From JBGOTP01 sp041476545 (GTDB taxonomy: Bacteria > Acidobacteriota > Vicinamibacteria > Vicinamibacterales > CAVVIG01): 9,447 nt of DNA. The DNA lies in contig JBGOTP010000198.1 in the NCBI GenBank assembly GCA_041476545.1, positions 1 through 9,447 of the forward strand, given 5' to 3'. The translations under genes were made by a program, and so were the position numbers. Positions within the stretch are counted from its first letter, which is position 1; every line of letters begins with the position of its first letter. Positions 5,483 to 9,447 of the stretch are shown here, piece by piece. Below the pieces are notes generated by a model. It made no database searches and was not told the DNA's origin. It saw only the letters and a list, made by a program, of their open reading frames with translations.

Positions 5483-7036
5483 TCAGCGCGGCGCGAGCCG
5501 TCGCGGTGGAGCGCCAGCTGCGGCCCGAGGGTCGAGCGACCAGCGCCGCGGCCGGGGCGCCGGGATGCGTTCAGCCGGCGCGGGGTCGACGCGGCCGGGT
5601 CGTCTCACCTCTTCACCAGGCGAGACGGAGGCAGCCGGACGCGCCTGTCCCAGGGCACCGGCCTCGTGCGCCATGGCGACCGCCACAGCGGCGATGTCCC
5701 GCGCATCGAACTCCTGCGCCAGATCGTCGACGACGACTCGCAATTCGTCGAGCGCGCTGTCCTGCGGCGGTCCAATGGATTCACCCGACACTGCACTGGC
5801 CACTAAGCGCTCGCGCAACAGCACTCGCGTCCTATCGAGCTGGCGCGCGCGAAGGTCCGCCACGGTCGGCACCGGCATGAGATCGATCTCCTGCTTCGTG
5901 AACGCTTCAATATTACGCATGAGCCGCCGGTCGCGCGGATCCACCAGTGTAATCGCCACGCCCTCGCGGCCGATGCGTCCGGTGCGGCCGATCCGGTGCA
6001 GGTACGCCTCGGGCTCCGTCGCGTCGAAATTGATGACGTGCGACAGATGATCGATGTCGAGGCCTCGGGCCGCCACATCGGTCGCAATCAGCAAGCCGGC
6101 CTTGCCCGCGCGAAACAGCTGCATGACCTGGTCGCGCTGCCGCTGCTCCATGCCGCCGTGCAGCGCCAGCGACCGATGACCGCTCGCGTTGAGTGTCTCG
6201 GCCAGTGTCTCCACTTCCCGGCGCGTCCGGCAAAAAACAATCGCGGCCTTCGGCCGCTCGAATGCGAGGATCCGGACGAGCGCGGCCGCCTTCTGCGGCC
6301 GTGGCACGATGCAGGCGACCTGCCGCACGCGTGGCAACTCGCCCGCGGCGGTTTTCTCGCTGAGCACCGTGACGCGGCTCGGATTCTTGAGGTGACGCTG
6401 GGCAATGGCGGCGATCCTGGCTGGTATCGTCGCCGAGAACAGCGCCGTCTGTCTGGCCTTCGGCGTGGCGGCGAGGATCGTCTCCAAATCGTCGGCGAAG
6501 CCCATGTCGAGCATTTCGTCGGCTTCGTCGAGTACGAGCACGCGCAACCTGTCGAGTTTCAGCGTCGCCCGCCGCAGGTGGTCGAGCGCGCGTCCCGGCG
6601 TGGCCACAACAATGTCCGCGCCCCGCCGCAGCGCTCGGATCTGTTGATCCATCGATGCCCCGCCGTAGACCGGCACGACGGTCAGGCGAAGGATCCGCGA
6701 GAATTTCTCGATGGCCCCGGCCACCTGCATCGCCAACTCGCGCGTGGGGACCAGCACCAGCCCTCGCACGGTATCGACAGCTTCGGCGGAATCGCCCGTA
6801 TTCATTCGGGCCTGCCGGACAATCTGGACAATCTGATCGATCATCGGCAGCGCGAACGCCGCCGTCTTGCCCGTGCCGGTCGCCGCCTGCCCGAGCACGT
6901 CACGTCCCGCGAGAAGCAGCGGAATGGCCTCGCGTTGAATGGGCGTCGCTTCGTCGTAACCGATTGCGGTAATCGAGGCGACCAGATCGGCACTCAAACC
7001 GAGGGCCGAGAAACCTAGCGTTACATCAGTCAGCAT
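5483..7036 (-). CDS. deaD: DEAD-box ATP-dependent RNA helicase
   Basis: This 517-residue cytoplasmic helicase unwinds RNA in ribosome assembly, mRNA turnover or cold adaptation. All motifs are intact: Q motif (F9 to Q34), motif I AATGTGKT 51-58, Ia PTRELA 97-102, Ib TPGR 146-149, II DEAD 170-173, III SAT 201-203, IV VFCRTR 267-272, V ATDVAARGLDI 318-328, VI HRIGRTGR 347-354. The following KQEIDLMPVPTVADLRARQL resembles the DeaD/CshA group. After a short helical stretch (about 425-460) the tail to 517 is Pro/Arg/Ala-rich, with no visible DbpA-type RNA-binding domain. The start at 7036 has AAGGA just upstream (7040-7044); an in-frame ATG at 7060 has no good site. deaD is the closest symbol, not proven. 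Confidence 0.93.
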   Translation of the reverse strand: MLTDVTLGFSALGLSADLVASITAIGYDEATPIQREAIPLLLAGRDVLGQAATGTGKTAAFALPMIDQIVQIVRQARMNTGDSAEAVDTVRGLVLVPTRELAMQVAGAIEKFSRILRLTVVPVYGGASMDQQIRALRRGADIVVATPGRALDHLRRATLKLDRLRVLVLDEADEMLDMGFADDLETILAATPKARQTALFSATIPARIAAIAQRHLKNPSRVTVLSEKTAAGELPRVRQVACIVPRPQKAAALVRILAFERPKAAIVFCRTRREVETLAETLNASGHRSLALHGGMEQRQRDQVMQLFRAGKAGLLIATDVAARGLDIDHLSHVINFDATEPEAYLHRIGRTGRIGREGVAITLVDPRDRRLMRNIEAFTKQEIDLMPVPTVADLRARQLDRTRVLLRERLVASAVSGESIGPPQDSALDELRVVVDDLAQEFDARDIAAVAVAMAHEAGALGQARPAASVSPGEEVRRPGRVDPAPAERIPAPRPRRWSLDPRAAAGAPPRRLAPR

Positions 7037-7152
7037 GAATCCTTCGTTCGCGCCATCCACATGTGCTTACGCGTGATGCGCGGAACGAGGCAGGAATGGC
7101 TCGGTCGGCTCAGACTGCGGGAAAGCGTGGGGGCAGATTGCCTAGCCCGGGC

Positions 7153-7158
7153 ATTATA
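7153..7158 (-). promoter_or_regulatory. Extended -10 promoter of the helicase gene
   Basis: On the - strand the sequence reads TGGTATAAT, a perfect -10 box with the extended TGn motif. No good -35 is seen at 16-18 bases (CGGTTG at best), which an extended -10 can tolerate. Transcription would begin near 7146 and give a leader of about 110 nt before 7036. Long leaders are known for cold-shock helicase genes. Confidence 0.6.
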
Positions 7159-7196
7159 CCAGACATCCGCGGATCCAACCGGTGTGGCTTCAGGGT

Positions 7197-7213
7197 AGCG
7201 GGGTCAGTTTCCC
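7197..7213. repeat. REP-like intergenic motif (tentative)
   Basis: GTAGCGGGGTCAGTTTC, read on the other strand as AAACTGACCCCGCTAC, resembles short palindromic-end motifs I associate with REP/RAYT-type repeats in GC-rich environmental genomes. Only one copy is present here, so the call rests on memory of similar sequences and not on repetition in the window. Confidence 0.2.
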
Positions 7214-7276
7214 GGGCGGAGGGGGCTGCTGCTGCCGCCGGACGGGACGACTCAGGGCCGCGCCGCCACGCATGTT

Positions 7277-7312
7277 TGGAGTAGGGACGCGAGTCGCCTC
7301 GCGCCCCCTCCG
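7277..7312 (-). other. Group II intron domain VI with branch-point A
   Basis: On the - strand GGGGGCGCGAG, a GCGA loop, and CTCGCGTCCC form a long stem, followed by TACTCC. CGCGAG/CTCGCG pairs perfectly, GGGGG pairs with TCCCT using two G-U pairs, and the A at about 7282 is left unpaired before TCC re-pairs with GGA. This A is the expected branch nucleotide for lariat formation. Confidence 0.7.
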
Positions 7313-7314
7313 CA

Positions 7315-7347
7315 GATCCGGACGAGCGGCATTACCGCATCCGGCTC
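7315..7347 (-). other. Group II intron domain V (catalytic hairpin)
   Basis: The 33-nt hairpin starts GAGCCGGA and ends TCCGGATC on the - strand, with the AGC catalytic triad at 7346-7344. The upper stem GCGG/CCGC closes a UAAUG loop, and the 3' side carries a three-base bulge (TCG) as in typical domain V. The lower stem pairs throughout except one G-A opposition at 7345/7317, where many introns have G-U. It overlaps the last codons and the stop of the maturase ORF. Confidence 0.8.
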
Positions 7348-8828
7348 CCACCTCGGGTCGTGACGACCAGCCGTGCCGTTGGGTGCGGATGACAGACGCG
7401 AACGGGAGGAAGCCACTGCGCCACGAGCCGCCACATGCGAGTCCAGCCCACGTGACCGCGCTGACTCCGCGAGGCCAGCACGCGCCGCCAGAGGCGAGCG
7501 ATGGCCGCGCGAAAGGCTCGCAGCGCGGGTGTGTTCCACGGGACGCCGTAATAGTTAAAGTGCCCGCGAACCACCGCGCACAGATACGCTCCCATGATGG
7601 GGACGGGGTCGTGCCGACGACGCCACAGGACCCGTGCGATGTCCCGGAGCTTTGCCTGCCACCGCTGGCGCATCGTCTGACGCCGCACCGTAAACCGTCC
7701 GTCCCGCGCCGTCCCGCACACATGCGTGAAGCCGAGGAAGTTAAAGGTCTCCGGTTTCCCCTCGCCGCGCCGGCGTCGGCGCTCGGCCGCGAAGCGACCG
7801 AACTCGATGAGGCGCGTCTTGTCAGGGTGCAGCGCCAAGCCGAATCGCGCGAATCGCTCGCGCAGGTCGGCCCAGAACTGCTCGGCTGTCTGACGATGCT
7901 CGAACCCCACGACAAAATCGTCCGCGAACCGCACGACAATCATCTCGCCGCGCGCCTGCGTCCGTCGCCATCGGTGAGCCCAGAGGTCGAACACATAGTG
8001 GAGATAGAGATTCGCCAGGAGCGGACTAATGCTCCCCCCCTGCACGGTGCCCTTCTCCCCCGGTGTCCACTGCCCGTCCTCCACCACCCCAGCGCGGAGC
8101 CACTCCTGGATGAGTCGCCCGATGCGCCGGTCCCCTATGCGATGCTCGACGAACCGCATCAGCCATCCGTGGTCGAGGGTGTCAAAGAACCCCCGAATGT
8201 CCGCGTCGAGCACCCAGCCCACCTTCCGCTGCTGGATACCGACCGAGAGCGCATCTAACGCATCGTGCGGGCTGCGCCCCGGCCGAAATCCATAGGAGAA
8301 GCCGACGAACTCCGTCTCATACACCGCGTTGAGCACCTCGACGACGGCGCGCTGGACGATTTTGTCTTCCAGCGTCGGCACCCCGAGCGGCCGCGGCCGC
8401 CCGTCTGCTTTCGAGATGTACGCGCGCCGTACCGGGTTCGCTCGGTACGCGCCCCGCTTCAGCCGGGCGGCGAGGTCTTGCAGGTGCTCCTCCAAGTGCT
8501 CGCCGTAGTGCTGCCACGTTTCCCCGTCAATGCCAGCCACCGCGTCTCGCTTCAGGGCGAGATACGCGGCGCGCAGGCGCTGCCCGTCATAGACGTGGTG
8601 CAGCAGCGCGGTGAACCGCTGTTTCCGGTCCTTTCTGGCTGCGTGTCGTACTCGCTCCAGTGGGCGCATCACGGAGTCCCGGCGCTGTGTCCGGCGTGGG
8701 GCCTGCTCGAGCGAGTTTCCCTTGGTCCGCTCCCTTCCCTCCGTTACCTCCGCGGCCGATGGCTCGGCGTTGTTCGGCGACTTCGCTGGTACTATGGGGC
8801 GGTCAGACTTCCCCGGGACGTCCATCAT
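7332..8828 (-). CDS. ltrA: Group II intron reverse transcriptase/maturase
   Basis: This 498-residue intron-encoded protein aids splicing and copies intron RNA into DNA. The N-terminal 50 residues are polar. The RT domain runs about 55-345: GIDGETW (99-105), KADGRPRPLGVPTLEDKIVQ (140-159), YGFRPGRSPHDAL (179-191), the first catalytic Asp in DADIRGFFD (D210), QGGSISPLLANLYL (263-276) and the active-site FADD (301-304, Phe replacing the usual Tyr). The thumb/maturase (X) domain follows, with FNFLGFTHV (362-370) and HFNYYGVP (423-430). After WLPP (472-475) the protein ends TTRGGSRMR, with no HNH endonuclease domain, so mobility would rely on nicked or replicating DNA. The start at 8828 has AAGGAGG (8842-8836) seven bases upstream. 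The stop lies inside domain V. The frame is intact. Confidence 0.95.
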   Translation of the reverse strand: MMDVPGKSDRPIVPAKSPNNAEPSAAEVTEGRERTKGNSLEQAPRRTQRRDSVMRPLERVRHAARKDRKQRFTALLHHVYDGQRLRAAYLALKRDAVAGIDGETWQHYGEHLEEHLQDLAARLKRGAYRANPVRRAYISKADGRPRPLGVPTLEDKIVQRAVVEVLNAVYETEFVGFSYGFRPGRSPHDALDALSVGIQQRKVGWVLDADIRGFFDTLDHGWLMRFVEHRIGDRRIGRLIQEWLRAGVVEDGQWTPGEKGTVQGGSISPLLANLYLHYVFDLWAHRWRRTQARGEMIVVRFADDFVVGFEHRQTAEQFWADLRERFARFGLALHPDKTRLIEFGRFAAERRRRRGEGKPETFNFLGFTHVCGTARDGRFTVRRQTMRQRWQAKLRDIARVLWRRRHDPVPIMGAYLCAVVRGHFNYYGVPWNTPALRAFRAAIARLWRRVLASRSQRGHVGWTRMWRLVAQWLPPVRVCHPHPTARLVVTTRGGSRMR

Positions 8829-8857
8829 CGGCGTGCCTCCTTGGACTTCCCGATGCG

Positions 8858-8882
8858 GTCTGCAGGCCCTCTGCCTGCAGAC
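8858..8882 (-). other. Domain IVa-like hairpin before the maturase RBS
   Basis: GTCTGCAGGC and GCCTGCAGAC form a perfect 10-bp stem with a 5-nt loop. It sits 15 nt upstream of the AAGGAGG ribosome site of the maturase. In Ll.LtrB the subdomain IVa hairpin at this place is the high-affinity maturase site and represses translation of the ORF. The same role is inferred here from position and shape. Confidence 0.6.
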
Positions 8883-8903
8883 ACCCCGAGGACCTCACGG
8901 TTC

Positions 8904-8911
8904 CCGCACGA
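8904..8911 (-). other. EBS1 of the group II intron
   Basis: UCGUGCGG, 280 nt after the intron 5' end, can pair with the eight exon bases CCGCGCGA at 9199-9192 (seven Watson-Crick pairs and one G-U). This sets target-site recognition. Its position in domain I agrees with EBS1 of well-studied introns. Confidence 0.65.
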
Positions 8912-8956
8912 GATGCATCCGTACATGCACGGGGTCTTCGCCCGCGCGGGGTCCGA

Positions 8957-8980
8957 CGACATCTCGCGCTGGCGATGTCG
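8957..8980 (-). other. Domain I stem-loop of the intron
   Basis: CGACATC and GATGTCG are perfect 7-bp arms around a 10-nt interior, about 210-235 nt into the intron. GAGATG (8965-8960) on its 3' side could pair with CATTTT (9206-9201) in the 5' exon through two G-U pairs, which would make it EBS2. EBS2 is usually in a loop, so that assignment is weak. Confidence 0.45.
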
Positions 8981-9191
8981 CCGGTGTAGCCTTCCGCCTG
9001 CGCGAATGGCGTCGGCACCCCGGAGTTGATTTCCCTTTCGCGGTTCTATAACCCGGCCTGCACGTACCCCTGTCAACGCTTCGCCCCCGACGTTGCCGTC
9101 GACGACGCATGACTCGGAGCCGGTGTGGCTCGCTACGCCTTCACCGTATGACTCTTGCATTCACAACATCCCGTCGGTTTCACCGTCGCAC

Positions 9192-9447
9192 TCGCGCGGA
9201 AAAATGCGTGCACCGGCCTGGGCTGACGATCCCCGCGGCGATGCAGCCCATGTCGATGGCCGGCGTACGGAACAAGCGACGCCAGTGTGATTCGATCGGT
9301 GGGGTGACTCTCGACGATCGCCGCGGCCCGCACGCCTCTCGCACGCATTTTACCGGCACCGGATCGCGCGAATTCGACGCGGCGTGGCTCCGAGTGGTCT
9401 CGTCCGCCGGCACGAACCGAGCGCCCGTCCGGGTCCCTCGTCGGGGC
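9192..9447. other. 5' exon side of the intron, no assignable gene
   Basis: These 256 bases precede the intron on its strand. Two - strand frames are open from the window edge to the intron. A + strand frame is open from an ATG at 9241 to the edge, including GSREFDAAWLRVVSSAGTN, but lacks a ribosome site. None resembles a known family, and open frames of this length are common in GC-rich DNA. The intron may interrupt a gene or lie in intergenic DNA; the sequence shown cannot decide. Confidence 0.4.

Larger units (their letters stand above)
7275..9191 (-). mobile_element. Group II intron, apparently full length
   Basis: A self-splicing retroelement of about 1.92 kb. On the - strand it begins GTGCGACGGTG at 9191, matching the GUGYG 5' end. 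About 360 nt of structured RNA follows (domains I-III), then a hairpin and maturase ORF in domain IV, domain V (7347-7315) and domain VI with a bulged A near 7282. The 3' end is set at 7275 by its distance from that A, give or take 2 nt. EBS1 (UCGUGCGG, 8911-8904, intron position 281-288) pairs over eight bases with CCGCGCGA immediately upstream of the intron (9199-9192), with one G-U. EBS1 normally lies about here in domain I. Ribozyme core, ORF and target pairing are all present, so it may still splice and move. It lies on the same strand as the helicase, upstream of its promoter. Confidence 0.85.

Noticed and set aside
5996..7018. 340-aa + strand frame opposite the helicase
   Set aside because: The helicase has every DEAD-box motif on the - strand; the + frame is its shadow.
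7037..7060. Upstream ATG for the helicase adding MDGANEGF
   Set aside because: No ribosome site before 7060, while AAGGA lies just before the ATG at 7036.
7182..8258. 358-aa + strand frame opposite the intron ORF
   Set aside because: Crosses the intron 3' boundary and domain V, with no motifs; a shadow of the RT.
7332..8828. RT as part of a diversity-generating retroelement, retron or defence system
   Set aside because: Group II domain V, domain VI, the GTGCG end and EBS1 pairing surround it; no template/variable repeats or msr/msd-like unit seen.
9093..9290. 65-aa + strand frame across the intron 5' end
   Set aside because: Spans the intron-exon boundary with no ribosome site or recognisable motif.
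9201..9351. 11-bp inverted repeat AAAATGCGTGC / GCACGCATTTT, 129 bp apart
   Set aside because: Perfect, but a match of this length at this distance has a fair chance of arising at random in a window this size, and nothing between the arms looks like a mobile element.

Overview
The window is GC-rich bacterial DNA with tightly packed genes, short overlaps and GTG starts. No rRNA or other phylogenetic marker is present. Style and gene content would fit a soil- or water-type Gram-negative such as an Acidobacteriota or proteobacterial lineage, but that is only a guess.

Left part (about 97-4691, + strand): one apparent ammonium-transport operon. A leader holds a possible sigma-54 promoter (222-236) and two symmetric sequence blocks. 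It is followed by a 60-aa two-helix membrane protein (323-505), an Amt ammonium transporter with a signal peptide and an Ala/Pro-rich N-terminal extension (529-2208), a tail-anchored TPR protein (2220-2744), a 45-aa membrane mini-protein (2741-2878), and a 606-aa NhaD/ArsB-type ion transporter with a soluble insert (2871-4691). From amt onward the genes are 11 bp apart or overlap by 4-8 bp, so co-translation is likely. The three accessory proteins are not families I recognise, and this operon is the best candidate here for an undescribed functional unit.

Middle (4692-7180): a Phd/YefM-type antitoxin and PIN-domain (VapC-like) toxin module on the + strand, with a 17-bp perfect dyad over its promoter. 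It converges, with a 24-bp gap, on a - strand DEAD-box RNA helicase whose promoter has an extended -10 (TATAAT at 7153-7158) and gives a leader of about 110 nt.

Right part (about 7275-9191, - strand): an apparently complete group II intron of about 1.92 kb. It carries an RT/maturase without an endonuclease domain, a GTGCG 5' end, a DIVa-like hairpin before the maturase RBS, a domain V into which the maturase ORF runs, and domain VI. Its EBS1 can be matched to an IBS1 in the flanking exon (8 contiguous pairs, one G-U). Removing the intron brings two inverted 7-mers together, so the target site may have been a small stem-loop. The last 256 bp are the 5' exon side and hold no gene I can identify with confidence.
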